Source: CALESS01 sp964405455
GTDB taxonomy: Bacteria; Chloroflexota; Anaerolineae; Anaerolineales; Anaerolineaceae
Assembly: GCA_964405455.1 (NCBI GenBank)
Contig: CAYOOA010000006.1
Span: 1-64,000, forward strand
Direction of reading: 5' to 3'
DNA: 64,000 nucleotides
Made by a program: the position numbers and the translations under genes
Shown here: positions 23,237-31,951 of the stretch, in pieces
How the letters are laid out: every line of letters begins with the position of its first letter
How positions within the stretch are numbered: the stretch's first letter is position 1
The notes under the pieces: generated by a model
What the model saw: only the letters and a program-made list of their open reading frames with translations
Databases searched by the model: none
What the model was told of the DNA's origin: nothing

Positions 23237-26200
23237 ATGTCACGTCAAATGGTAACAATTGATGGAAACGAGGCAACCGCCTACGTTGCCTATCGCCTGA
23301 GCGAGGTGATCGCCATCTACCCGATTACCCCCTCCTCGGGCATGGGCGAACTCTCCGACGAATGGGCCGCCAAGAACGTTCCCAACCTGTGGGGCTCCGT
23401 CCCGCTGGTGATGGAAATGCAATCCGAAGGCGGCGCTGCCGGTGCAGTGCACGGCGCCCTGCAGACCGGCTCTTTGACCACCACTTTCACCGCCTCCCAG
23501 GGTCTGCTGTTGATGATCCCGAACATGTTCAAGATCGCCGGCGAACTCACCTCCACGGTCTTCCACGTCACCGCCCGCTCCATTGCCATGGCCGCCCTGT
23601 CCATCTTCGGCGACCATTCCGATGTGATGGCAGCCCGCTCCACAGGCTTTGCCATGTTGGCCTCCCGCTCCGTCCAGGAAGCCCACGATATGGCCCTGAT
23701 TGCCACGGCCGCCACCCTCAAGGCGCGCGTTCCCTTCCTGCACTTCTTTGACGGCTTCCGCACCTCACACGAAGTCAACAAGATCGAACAGCTCAGCAAT
23801 GAAGACCTGCGCGCCATGATCGACGACAAGTTGATCGCTGCCCACCGCTCCCGCGCCCTCTCCCCCGAGCATCCCGTTCTGCGCGGCACCGCCCAGAATC
23901 CGGATGTCTATTTCCAGGGCCGCGAGACGGTCAATCCCTTCTACGCCGCCTGCCCCGGCATCGTCCAGCAGGCCATGGATCAATTCGCAAAGCTGACCGG
24001 CCGCCAGTATCACCTGTTTGATTACTCCGGCGCCCCGGATGCCGACCGCGTCATCATCATCATGGGCTCCGGCGGTGAGACGGCGGACGAAACCGCCCGC
24101 TACCTTAATGCGCAGGGTGAAAAAGTCGGCGTGCTTTCCATCCGCCTCTTCCGCCCGTTCTCCATTGAGGACTTTGTCAAGGCGCTGCCCGCCACGGTCA
24201 AGAAGATCGCCGTCCTCGACCGCACCAAGGAAGCCGGCGCTGCCGGTGAACCCCTCTTTGTTGACGTGGCTGCCAGCCTGACCGAAGCCCTGGAAAAGGG
24301 GATCGCCCCCTTCAAGTCCATGCCCGTCATCATTGGCGGACGCTACGGCTTGTCCTCCAAGGAATTCACCCCCGGCATGGCCAAGGCCGTCTTTGATGAG
24401 CTCAAGAAGGACGCCCCCAAGTATCACTTCACCGTGGGCATCAATGATGATGTTTCCCACACCTCGCTGGATTACGATCCCGAGTTCTCGATCGAAGCCG
24501 AAAACACCGTGCGCTGCGTCTTCTTCGGCCTGGGTGCGGATGGCACCGTCGGCGCCAATAAGAACTCGATCAAGATCATCGGTGAGGAAACGCCCAACGG
24601 CGCCCAGGGCTTCTTCGTGTATGACTCGAAAAAATCCGGCTCAGTGACCACCTCCCACTTGCGCTTTGGCTCCAAGAACATCCAGGCCCCCTACCTGATC
24701 GGCAATGGGGATGCCAATTTCGTCGCCTGCCACCAGTTCTCCTTCCTGGAACGGTTGGACATGCTGCGCTTTGCCAAACCCGGCGGTGTATTCCTGCTCA
24801 ACAGCCTGTACGGGCCGGAAGAAGTCTGGGATCACCTGCCGCGCGAAGTACAAGCCGACATCATTAAGAAGAAACTGCGCTTCTACGTTATCGACGCCTA
24901 CGACGTGGCCCACAAGACTGGCATGGGCGGCCGCATCAACACCATCATGCAGACCTGCTTCTTTGCCATTTCCGGCGTCCTGCCGCGCGAGGAAGCCATT
25001 GCCGAGATCAAGAAATCAATCAAGAAGACCTACGGCAAGCGCGGTGAAGCCGTGGTGCAGCAGAACTACGACGCGGTTGATAACACCCTGGCCAACCTGA
25101 AGGAAGTCCGGGTTCCCGCCGCAGTGACCAGCACCTTTGGCCGCCGCAGCCCGGTGCCTGCAGAGGCCCCAGAATTTGTCAAGAAGGTTCTCGGCCCGAT
25201 GCTCGTCTTTGAAGGCGATCAACTCCCCGTCAGCGCCATGCCGATCGACGGCACCTTCCCCACCGCCACCTCGCAGTGGGAAAAGCGCAATATCTCACTC
25301 GAAATCCCGGTCTGGGAACCGGATTTGTGCATCCAGTGCGGCAAGTGCGCCTTTGTCTGCCCGCACGCCGTTATCCGCATGAAAGTCTACGACCCGGCAG
25401 AACTGGCCAATGCTCCAGCCACCTTCAAGTCCCTGGACGCCAAGTTCAAGGAACTGCCCGGCATGCGTTTTACCATCCAGGTGGCTCCGGAAGATTGCAC
25501 CGGCTGCGGCCTGTGCGTGGAAGCCTGCCCCGCCAAGGACAAGACCAATGTCAGCCGCAAGGCCATCAACATGGCCGATCAACTGCCGCTGCGTGAAACC
25601 GAAGCGGAAAACTGGAAGTTCTTCCTCTCCCTGCCGGAAGTGGATCGGACCGCCTTCGCCCCGACGACCGTCAAGAATTCACAGCTCCTGCAACCGCTGT
25701 TTGAGTTCAGCGGCGCCTGCTCAGGCTGCGGTGAAACCCCCTATATCAAGCTGATCACCCAGTTGTTCGGTGACCGGGCCATCATCGCCAACGCCACCGG
25801 CTGCTCCTCCATTTACGGCGGCAACCTGCCCACCACCCCCTATGCCCAAAATCCGGATGGACGCGGCCCGGCCTGGTCCAACTCCCTCTTCGAAGATAAT
25901 GCCGAATTTGGTCTGGGCATGCGCCTGACACTGGACAAGCAAACCGAATTCGCCGGCGAACTGCTCCGCGCCCTGGCTGCCGATCTCGGCGAAGACCTGG
26001 TCAAGGGTCTGCTCGAAGCGGACCAATCCAACGAAGCCGGCATCATCGGCCAACGCGAACGGGTTGCCATCCTCAAGAAACGCCTGGCCGGGATGACCGA
26101 TCCCCGCGCTGCCATGCTGCTGACCGTGGCCGATAACCTGGTCAAGAAGAGCGTCTTCATCTTCGGCGGTGACGGCTGGGCTTACGATATCGGCTACGGC

Positions 26201-26812
26201 GGTCTGGATCATGTCCTGGCCTCCGGGCGCAATGTCAACATTGTCGTACTGGATACCGAAGTCTATTCAAACACCGGCGGCCAGTCCTCCAAGTCCACCC
26301 CGCGCGCAGCCGTGGCCAAGTTCGCCGCCCGCGGCAAGAACCTGCCCAAGAAGGATCTCGGCTTGATCGCCATGGCTTACGGTTATGTCTATGTCGCCAA
26401 GGTCGCCATGGGTGCCAATGACCAGCAGACCCTGCGTGCCATCCTCGAGGCGGAAGCCTACGACGGCCCCTCCCTCGTGATTGCCTACTCACACTGCATC
26501 AACCACGGTATTGACATGCGCAAGGGCCTGGAACAGCAGCGCCTGGCCGTCCAATCGGGCATCTGGCCGCTCTTCCGCTACAACCCTGCCCTGGCCGATG
26601 AAGGCAAGAACCCGCTGATCATCGACAGCAAGGATCCGACCATCCCGGTGGAACAATATGCCTACAACGAAACCCGCTACCGCATGCTGATGCAGAGCGA
26701 TGAAGCCCGGGCCGAGATGCTGATGCGCTCCGCCCGTGAAGACGTGACCAAGCGCTGGGATCTCTACCGCCAGATGGCTGCCATCGAATACAAGGCCCGC
26801 AACCAGGAATAA
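23237..26812 (+). CDS. nifJ: Pyruvate:ferredoxin (flavodoxin) oxidoreductase
   Basis: The single-chain 1191-residue enzyme oxidises pyruvate to acetyl-CoA and CO2, reducing ferredoxin. Domains in order: pyruvate-binding domain (YPITPSS near the start), the transketolase-C-like domain II, the gamma/EKR domain (DSKKSGSVTTSHLRFG), two ferredoxin clusters (CIQCGKCAFVCP and CTGCGLCVEACP), and the TPP domain with CSGCGETPY, GDGWAYDIGYGGLDH and NTGGQSSKSTP. The ATG at 23237 is 8 bases after GGAG; earlier starts lie on the binding site. Length is normal for the family. It sits between the decarboxylase operon and a flavoprotein gene. Confidence 0.97.
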   Translation: MSRQMVTIDGNEATAYVAYRLSEVIAIYPITPSSGMGELSDEWAAKNVPNLWGSVPLVMEMQSEGGAAGAVHGALQTGSLTTTFTASQGLLLMIPNMFKIAGELTSTVFHVTARSIAMAALSIFGDHSDVMAARSTGFAMLASRSVQEAHDMALIATAATLKARVPFLHFFDGFRTSHEVNKIEQLSNEDLRAMIDDKLIAAHRSRALSPEHPVLRGTAQNPDVYFQGRETVNPFYAACPGIVQQAMDQFAKLTGRQYHLFDYSGAPDADRVIIIMGSGGETADETARYLNAQGEKVGVLSIRLFRPFSIEDFVKALPATVKKIAVLDRTKEAGAAGEPLFVDVAASLTEALEKGIAPFKSMPVIIGGRYGLSSKEFTPGMAKAVFDELKKDAPKYHFTVGINDDVSHTSLDYDPEFSIEAENTVRCVFFGLGADGTVGANKNSIKIIGEETPNGAQGFFVYDSKKSGSVTTSHLRFGSKNIQAPYLIGNGDANFVACHQFSFLERLDMLRFAKPGGVFLLNSLYGPEEVWDHLPREVQADIIKKKLRFYVIDAYDVAHKTGMGGRINTIMQTCFFAISGVLPREEAIAEIKKSIKKTYGKRGEAVVQQNYDAVDNTLANLKEVRVPAAVTSTFGRRSPVPAEAPEFVKKVLGPMLVFEGDQLPVSAMPIDGTFPTATSQWEKRNISLEIPVWEPDLCIQCGKCAFVCPHAVIRMKVYDPAELANAPATFKSLDAKFKELPGMRFTIQVAPEDCTGCGLCVEACPAKDKTNVSRKAINMADQLPLRETEAENWKFFLSLPEVDRTAFAPTTVKNSQLLQPLFEFSGACSGCGETPYIKLITQLFGDRAIIANATGCSSIYGGNLPTTPYAQNPDGRGPAWSNSLFEDNAEFGLGMRLTLDKQTEFAGELLRALAADLGEDLVKGLLEADQSNEAGIIGQRERVAILKKRLAGMTDPRAAMLLTVADNLVKKSVFIFGGDGWAYDIGYGGLDHVLASGRNVNIVVLDTEVYSNTGGQSSKSTPRAAVAKFAARGKNLPKKDLGLIAMAYGYVYVAKVAMGANDQQTLRAILEAEAYDGPSLVIAYSHCINHGIDMRKGLEQQRLAVQSGIWPLFRYNPALADEGKNPLIIDSKDPTIPVEQYAYNETRYRMLMQSDEARAEMLMRSAREDVTKRWDLYRQMAAIEYKARNQE

Positions 26813-26821
26813 TCATAGAAT

Positions 26822-26855
26822 CCAGTCCGGAGTGGGATTTCCCACCCCGGACTGG
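26822..26855. terminator. Perfect hairpin between nifJ and the next gene, without T tract
   Basis: CCAGTCCGG, A, GTGGG, loop ATTT, CCCAC, C, CCGGACTGG form a 14-pair stem with one mismatch. No T run follows, so it may be a processing or stability element, or a weak terminator, that sets the ratio between nifJ and the flavoprotein gene. Confidence 0.5.
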
Positions 26856-26877
26856 GTATCAAACAAACGGAGGAAAC

Positions 26878-27885
26878 ATGGCTGATCTGAGTACAACCTA
26901 TCTGGGTCTCACTTTGAAAAACCCGATCGTCGCATCCGCCTCACCCCTCTCCAAAAAGGTGGATACCGTCCGCCGCCTGGAAGAAGCCGGTGTTGGCGCA
27001 GTAGTGATGTATTCCCTCTTTGAAGAACAAATCATCCACGAAAGCAAAGCCCTGGATCACTTCCTCAACGCCGGAACGGAATCCTTCGCTGAAGCCGTCA
27101 CCTATTTCCCCGACCTGGGCAACTACAACATGGGTCCGGAAGAATACCTGGCACACATCCACCAGCTCAAGCAAGCTGTGAAAATCCCGATCATTGCCAG
27201 CCTGAACGGCACCACCTCCGGCGGATGGGTTGAATATGCCCGCAAAATGGAAGAGGCCGGCGCTGATGCGCTTGAGTTGAATATTTACGATGTTCCGACC
27301 GATCCCAGGCTGACCAGCGCCGCCCTGGAGCAAAGCTATGTTGACCTGGTGGCGGATGTGCGCAAGAAGATCCACATCCCGCTGGCGGTCAAACTGGGAC
27401 CGTTCTTCACCGCACTGCCCGCTTTTGCCGCCCGCCTGGTCAAGGCCGGCGCCAATGGATTGGTGCTGTTCAACCGCTTCATTCAGCCTGATCTGGATAT
27501 CGAAACCCTGGAAGTGGTCCCCAGCCTGCACTTGAGCACCTCAGAAGAAATCCGTCTACCGCTGCGCTGGGTAGCCATTCTCCACGGGCGCGTCGAAGCC
27601 GACCTGGCCTTAACCAGCGGTGTCCACACTGCCAACGACATCCTGCGCTCGGTGATGGCCGGTGCCAGCGTTACCATGCTGGCCTCTGAGTTGATCGCCA
27701 AGGGCCCCGGCCGGGTGGCTGAACTGGTGGAAGACATGGAAAAATGGATGGCCGAATATGAATACACCTCCATCCTGCAGATGCGCGGCAGTATGAGCCA
27801 AAAATCCGTCGCCGATCCAACTGCGTTTGAACGGGCAAACTACATGAAAGCCCTCACCAGCTACGATAACCGGCTGCGCTACTAG
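26878..27885 (+). CDS. Dihydroorotate dehydrogenase-like flavoprotein
   Basis: The 335-residue TIM-barrel protein resembles dihydroorotate dehydrogenase (NPIVASASPL, PIIASLNGT, DALELNIYD, PLAVKLGPF, GANGLVLFNRF). This DHODH-like group is often found beside nifJ and probably is not the pyrimidine enzyme; its substrate is unknown. A GGAGGAAAC binding site precedes the ATG. It is 65 bases after nifJ, with the hairpin in between, and ends with a strong terminator. An FMN-dependent redox role linked to the ferredoxin pool is inferred from position only. Confidence 0.85.
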   Translation: MADLSTTYLGLTLKNPIVASASPLSKKVDTVRRLEEAGVGAVVMYSLFEEQIIHESKALDHFLNAGTESFAEAVTYFPDLGNYNMGPEEYLAHIHQLKQAVKIPIIASLNGTTSGGWVEYARKMEEAGADALELNIYDVPTDPRLTSAALEQSYVDLVADVRKKIHIPLAVKLGPFFTALPAFAARLVKAGANGLVLFNRFIQPDLDIETLEVVPSLHLSTSEEIRLPLRWVAILHGRVEADLALTSGVHTANDILRSVMAGASVTMLASELIAKGPGRVAELVEDMEKWMAEYEYTSILQMRGSMSQKSVADPTAFERANYMKALTSYDNRLRY

Positions 27886-27906
27886 AACATTAAAACCCTT
27901 TTTAGA

Positions 27907-27947
27907 ATCAATCGGGCGGGTGATGAACACCCGCCCGATTATTTTTA
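27907..27947 (+). terminator. Rho-independent terminator
   Basis: AATCGGGCGGGTG pairs perfectly with CACCCGCCCGATT around ATGAA, followed by ATTTTTAA. It lies between the flavoprotein gene and the convergent Tat genes. Confidence 0.85.
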
Positions 27948-27961
27948 ATTGTCGCCCGCTT

Positions 27962-28318
27962 CTATTGTTGCTGCTGATTTTTCGGATCCGTTCTGGCATC
28001 CGGCAGCGGCGCATCCGGTGGCAGCCCCACCTGTGTCTGGCGCTTAAGGTCTAAGATGGTCTGCGAGGTAGCCTGGTTGGCCTCCCGGAAGGCTTGCTGG
28101 ATGTCTTCCAGCCCGGCATCCCGGATGATCTTCTTTGGCAGGTCGCGCACCTCGCGCTGGGCGGTGGTCATATCCCGCCAGATCGGCGACTTGATCACCT
28201 TCCGGATGAATTTTCCGGCATTGCGGGCCATATCGGTCATTCCCTTCGGCCCCAGGATTACCAATGCCAGGGCGAAGAAAAGGATCAGTTCCCCCGGGCC
28301 AATGCCAAAAATTTCCAT
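27962..28318 (-). CDS. TatB/TatA-like twin-arginine translocase subunit
   Basis: The 118-residue product has the short N-terminal membrane helix (residues 7-22) and the FGIGPGELILFF and ALVILGPKGM elements of TatA/TatB, followed by a long amphipathic helix and a polar tail. The longer helix region resembles TatB, which binds Tat signal peptides with TatC. Unusually, its ATG lies 2 bases after the T tract of the tatA hairpin and has no ribosome binding site. Confidence 0.85.
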   Translation of the reverse strand: MEIFGIGPGELILFFALALVILGPKGMTDMARNAGKFIRKVIKSPIWRDMTTAQREVRDLPKKIIRDAGLEDIQQAFREANQATSQTILDLKRQTQVGLPPDAPLPDARTDPKNQQQQ

Positions 28319-28320
28319 AC

Positions 28321-28346
28321 AAAAAAGGCGGGCTTATGCCCCGCCC
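28321..28346 (-). terminator. Hairpin holding the tatA stop codon
   Basis: On the minus strand GGCGGG and CCCGCC form a stem around a loop that contains the tatA TAA, followed by TTTTTT. It looks like an intrinsic terminator, but the next gene starts right after it, so read-through or regulated folding may matter. Confidence 0.6.
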
Positions 28347-28519
28347 TCCTTTTTGTCATCGTCCTTTTTGTCTTCATCCTTCTCGCCTTTCAAACCTTCG
28401 CGGAAGGCACGGATGCTGGAGCCGATTTCGCCGGAGATCTTGGAGATGCGGCCGATACCAAACAGCAGGACCACGATCACCAGGATGACAATCCATTCCC
28501 AACCTTGCAAGCCAAACAT
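28334..28519 (-). CDS. tatA: Sec-independent translocase protein TatA
   Basis: The 61-residue product has the TatA layout: N-terminal membrane helix (WEWIVILVIVVLLFGIGR), the amphipathic helix after a G-R/K hinge, and a highly charged Asp/Lys tail. TatA forms the pore through which folded Tat substrates cross. GGAGGTAAT precedes the ATG. A TATAAT on the minus strand at 28576-28581 gives a leader of about 50 bases that includes the small inverted repeat CTACC-AAGC-GGTAG. Confidence 0.93.
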   Translation of the reverse strand: MFGLQGWEWIVILVIVVLLFGIGRISKISGEIGSSIRAFREGLKGEKDEDKKDDDKKEGGA

Positions 28520-28575
28520 ATTACCTCCAATAGTTACTACCGCTTGGTAGAATATATTCCAACTGCAACAGTCCT

Positions 28576-28581
28576 ATTATA
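28576..28581 (-). promoter_or_regulatory. Candidate -10 box of tatA
   Basis: TATAAT on the minus strand, about 57 bases before the tatA ATG. A matching -35 box is not clear. Confidence 0.4.
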
Positions 28582-28606
28582 CCCTCATCCTTCATGGCCA
28601 GTCGTA

Positions 28607-29485
28607 TCAATTGTCGTCGACCGGCGGATCGGTTGGTTCACCGGGATTCTCCGTATTCGGGGGCTCCACGGGTGCAGATTTTGCCTTGCGCGGACGGAAC
28701 AGGCGGAATTTGCGGCGCGGCTGCCTGGGTTTGGCCGGCCGGGGTGGGCGCTCCACCGCCAGCGACGCCAGCAGGATACTGAAGAAATAGAGCACCAACA
28801 GCGGGGCCATCAGGATGGACATATTGATCGGGTCGCCCGTCGGAGTGATGATGGCTGCCAGGAAGGCAATCACTACCACGGCCACCCGCCATTGTTTCAG
28901 TAACGCCTGGGCAGTGATCAGGTGCAGTTTGGCCAGCAGGAAAATCACCAGCGGGGTTTCAAAAGCCACACCCACCCAGAAAACAAGCGAAGTGACAAAA
29001 TTAATATAACTGGAAAGGCGCGGCGTGGTCTTGACACCCAAAAAGCTCACCAGGAAGGGAATAGCCGTCGGCAGCATGACAAAATAAGTAAAAAACACAC
29101 CGGCCAAAAACAGGGCAGTCGCAAACGGGATGGCAATATTCAACCAGCGCTTTTCTTTGTCTTCCAGGGCTGGTGTGATGAAACCGATCAACTGGTAGAG
29201 CACAAAGGGCAGTGAAATGATAAAGCCGCCCAACAATGAAATACGCATGTAGACTGCAATATTTTCGGTAACTTCAATCGAAAGCAAGTTTTGCAACCCG
29301 CCAATCGGCCGGGTGAGAATTTCCAGGAAGAAGTTGGTCAGGTTAAACGCTATGATCACCCCCACAGCCACACCCACCAGCGCCCATAACAGCCGCTTGC
29401 GCAGTTCCAGCACATGCGGAGCCAGCATCTCCCAGAAATTGGGGGGTGATTCAGCCGGGGCCTGAGGTTTGGATGGTTGTTCCAT
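28607..29485 (-). CDS. tatC: Twin-arginine translocase subunit TatC
   Basis: TatC recognises twin-arginine signal peptides. The 292-residue product has six membrane helices and typical sequences (HVLELRKRLLWAL, SLPFVLYQLIGFITPAL, GVAFETPLVIF, AIITPTGDPIN). It is longer than usual because of a Pro/Arg-rich cytoplasmic tail of about 55 residues. TATAAT lies 8 bases before the ATG, with no ribosome binding site, so the mRNA may be leaderless. tatA lies 87 bases downstream with its own -10 box. Confidence 0.96.
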   Translation of the reverse strand: MEQPSKPQAPAESPPNFWEMLAPHVLELRKRLLWALVGVAVGVIIAFNLTNFFLEILTRPIGGLQNLLSIEVTENIAVYMRISLLGGFIISLPFVLYQLIGFITPALEDKEKRWLNIAIPFATALFLAGVFFTYFVMLPTAIPFLVSFLGVKTTPRLSSYINFVTSLVFWVGVAFETPLVIFLLAKLHLITAQALLKQWRVAVVVIAFLAAIITPTGDPINMSILMAPLLVLYFFSILLASLAVERPPRPAKPRQPRRKFRLFRPRKAKSAPVEPPNTENPGEPTDPPVDDN

Positions 29486-29514
29486 GCCGGGTGATTATAA
29501 TCCAATCCCCTGGC

Positions 29515-30123
29515 TCATTCCACCGGTTGGCGTAATATGGTGCGCAGTTTCTCCGGTGCGGTCCTCCTAGGATCGCCCAGGTAGATTTCATGGTGCTTGC
29601 CGCGCCGTTGCAGCCCTTGACTGAAGATGAATTCGTGTAACCGGGTGATGGTCGGCGCTTCCGCCGCATATGGCCCGATATGCATCACCTGGGCGCATTT
29701 TCCTTCAAGAAACGCCTCCAGGCGGACTTTCTCCAGCGGCAGGCCGGGCTTCTTGCGTTCCACATCCTGCATGGCTTGCTCCAGGGCGGCCGGGGTCACC
29801 AGGTCGGGCTGTAGAATCATCATCGTCCACAGCCATTCATCTTTGCGGTCGGTGCTGAATTCGAGCATGTTTTCAGACCACCACAGACCCTCCAACCCCA
29901 TGACGGGGTAATCCACCCCGGCAGATTTCTTAGTGGCAAACTTGAGGGTGTAGGCCAGGGAATACAAGACCTGCACGGCAGCCTCGTATTGCGGAGAAGT
30001 GTTTGGGTCGCCCTGACCATCAATCATCAAGTAATTGAAAGATGGGATGTCGATCAGGATTGGGCTGCCTGCAGGAGCGGAATAATAGGACTTGAGCATT
30101 TTTCGCAAATCAAGCGTTTCCAT
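29515..30123 (-). CDS. GyrI-like small-molecule-binding domain protein
   Basis: The 202-residue product resembles the GyrI-like/SOUL-related family (IPSFNYLMIDGQGDPN, VYSLAYTLKFATK-like stretch, YPVMGLEGLWW, VMHIGPYAAE, HEIYLGDPRRT). The family binds or hydrolyses small molecules and includes effector domains of transcription regulators; here there is no DNA-binding domain. It is 20 bases downstream of a response regulator gene, so the two are likely co-transcribed. GGTGAAGAG precedes the ATG. Its ligand is unknown. Confidence 0.8.
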   Translation of the reverse strand: METLDLRKMLKSYYSAPAGSPILIDIPSFNYLMIDGQGDPNTSPQYEAAVQVLYSLAYTLKFATKKSAGVDYPVMGLEGLWWSENMLEFSTDRKDEWLWTMMILQPDLVTPAALEQAMQDVERKKPGLPLEKVRLEAFLEGKCAQVMHIGPYAAEAPTITRLHEFIFSQGLQRRGKHHEIYLGDPRRTAPEKLRTILRQPVE

Positions 30124-30142
30124 CTCTTCACCTACCAGGGTG

Positions 30143-30805
30143 TCAGCCGTTGGTGCCGGTCAGCCCTTTGCGCCGGGCCAGGTTGATGGCCTCGCGACGG
30201 CTGGTGGCTTTTAATTTCTCCAGGATATTATGCACATGGTTGCGGACGGTATTTTCTGAAATGAAAAGCCGTTCGGCGATTTCACGGTTCGTGGCGTTGC
30301 TGGCCATTTCACGCATTACTTCCATTTCCCGGCCGGTCAGTAGGTCGATCGGGTCATCGCCCACGGAGCTGCTGGTTGCCTGGGCGGTATGCGAGAATTC
30401 CTCCAGGATACGCGAGGTCATTACCCGTGAAAGGGCAGCCTCGCCGCGCAGCATCCCCCGCAGGGCAGAAAGCAGGTTCGCAATCGGGATGTTCTTCAGC
30501 AGGTATCCCTTAGCGCCCAGGCGGATGGCCGAAATCAGGCGCTCATCATCATCATAGATCGTCAGAAAGACAATTTTCGTTTCCGGCAGTTGCTCAATAA
30601 TGCTCCGGGTGGCATCCAGGCCGGTACCATCCGGCAGGTTGAAATCCATCAAGACCAGGTCCGGTTTATGTTCCAACGCCAGGCTGACGGCCTCTTCCAC
30701 CGTGCCCGCCTCACCGACAACGTGCAAATCCTCCTGGCGATTAATCAGGCCGACCAGGCCCTCCCGGAATAGCACATGATCATCGACAACCAGCAACTTC
30801 ATCAT
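30143..30805 (-). CDS. NarL/FixJ-family response regulator
   Basis: A receiver domain (acidic pair in LLVVDDH, phosphoacceptor Asp in LVLMDFNLPDG, Thr in FLTIYD, Lys in GYLLKNIP) is followed by a linker and a LuxR-type helix-turn-helix (LTGREMEVMREMASNATNREIAERL). All phosphorylation residues are present. No sensor kinase lies nearby, so it is an orphan. The start is uncertain: MKLLVVDDH could begin at 30805 or 30802, and an upstream start at 30829 is also open. TATAAT on the minus strand near 30935 is a possible -10 box. Confidence 0.88.
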   Translation of the reverse strand: MMKLLVVDDHVLFREGLVGLINRQEDLHVVGEAGTVEEAVSLALEHKPDLVLMDFNLPDGTGLDATRSIIEQLPETKIVFLTIYDDDERLISAIRLGAKGYLLKNIPIANLLSALRGMLRGEAALSRVMTSRILEEFSHTAQATSSSVGDDPIDLLTGREMEVMREMASNATNREIAERLFISENTVRNHVHNILEKLKATSRREAINLARRKGLTGTNG

Positions 30806-30996
30806 CGTACCACTTCGCTCCATCTCCATCCTGGCTGGGGATTCCTTCCACCACGCGGCAATGGCACTCCAGCATCATCCTGCCCGGTGCATGCATGACC
30901 TGGGTTGAAAATAACTCTTTACAATAATTATACAAGGGTTCATGATGGAAAGTTGAGCCAACCTGATCTCTCCTTGTAGAACGATCTACAATCCGG

Positions 30997-31845
30997 TTAC
31001 TCGCCCAGCAGAATTAGTCCAATACCGGATGGATCGAGAGTGCGGATTCCCGCACCAGGACTGTGTTCAAAATCCCAACCAGCCTCCTCCAGTCGGCGTT
31101 GCATTTCGCCCAGGTTGAGGCCGCCAATTTCAAACCAGGCCAACCCGGGTGTTCCCGTTGGGGGCGGCGGCACCCCGACGCCCTGCCAGGTATTCATGCC
31201 AACATGGTGGTGATATCCCCCAGCCGAAACAAACAGGGCGGTTTTACCATATCGTTGGACAACATCAAAACCGAGCAATTCGACATAGAATTTTTCACTG
31301 GCAGGGATGTCAGCCACCTTTAAGTGAATATGTCCCATCCGGGTATGCGGATCAACGTGCGGCCGTGAGGTGTAGGCCAGGTCTTCCGCCAGCAATTGTT
31401 CCAGGTCCAGCGTGGTTGTGAAGAGCTGCAGGCTGCCATCTGCTGAGCGCGGCCACATCTCCGGCTGGCGGTCGTAGTACAACTCGATGCCGTTACCTTC
31501 TGGATCCACCAGGTAAATCGATTCCGAGACGCCGTGATCCGAGGCGCCCTGCAGGGCAGTACGCAGCGTTACCAGGCGGCGGAAAGCCCGCGCCAGGGCC
31601 AGTCGGGTGGCATAACGCAAGGCGAGGTGAAAAAGCCCGGTCCTGCGCCCGCTGGCTTGCGCCTGGGTGGCAGGCTGAATCCCGACCAGCGGCTGCCCGC
31701 CCACCCCCAGCAGCAGGGTATCCCCTGCCTCGCCCAGCAAATCCAATCCCAGGCTGTGCTGGTAAAAAGATGCCAGGGAAGCTGGTTGCCTGGCGAAAAG
31801 ATACACCGAGCCAATATGCGTGGTGGAGGTAAGTGTATCGGTCAT
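30997..31845 (-). CDS. Glyoxalase/dioxygenase superfamily (VOC) protein
   Basis: The 282-residue product has two VOC modules. The C-terminal one carries GHIHLKVADIPASEKFYVELLGFD-type sequence split as GHIHLKVAD and FYVELLGFD, then GGYHHHVGMNTW and a Glu near the end (AWFEIG), which fit metal ligands of catechol 2,3-dioxygenase-like enzymes (YfiE/CatE type). Substrate unknown. The minus-strand -10 box TATACT lies 6 bases before the ATG with no ribosome binding site, so it is probably leaderless. It is divergent from the UbiB kinase gene. Confidence 0.82.
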   Translation of the reverse strand: MTDTLTSTTHIGSVYLFARQPASLASFYQHSLGLDLLGEAGDTLLLGVGGQPLVGIQPATQAQASGRRTGLFHLALRYATRLALARAFRRLVTLRTALQGASDHGVSESIYLVDPEGNGIELYYDRQPEMWPRSADGSLQLFTTTLDLEQLLAEDLAYTSRPHVDPHTRMGHIHLKVADIPASEKFYVELLGFDVVQRYGKTALFVSAGGYHHHVGMNTWQGVGVPPPPTGTPGLAWFEIGGLNLGEMQRRLEEAGWDFEHSPGAGIRTLDPSGIGLILLGE

Positions 31846-31951
31846 GGGTTAAGTATAGCTGATTCATCCCCGGGCTGAAAGTAAAACACCCCAAAATGGG
31901 CAGATCATCCCGCCAGTTCTGCCGCTGCTGCCCCGGTGTTATAATCCCTTT
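31846..31951. promoter_or_regulatory. Divergent leaderless promoters
   Basis: The region carries TATACT (31852-31857, minus) 6 bases before the VOC start and TATAAT (31940-31945, plus, in the extended form TGTTATAAT) 6 bases before the UbiB start. No other element was recognised. Confidence 0.55.
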
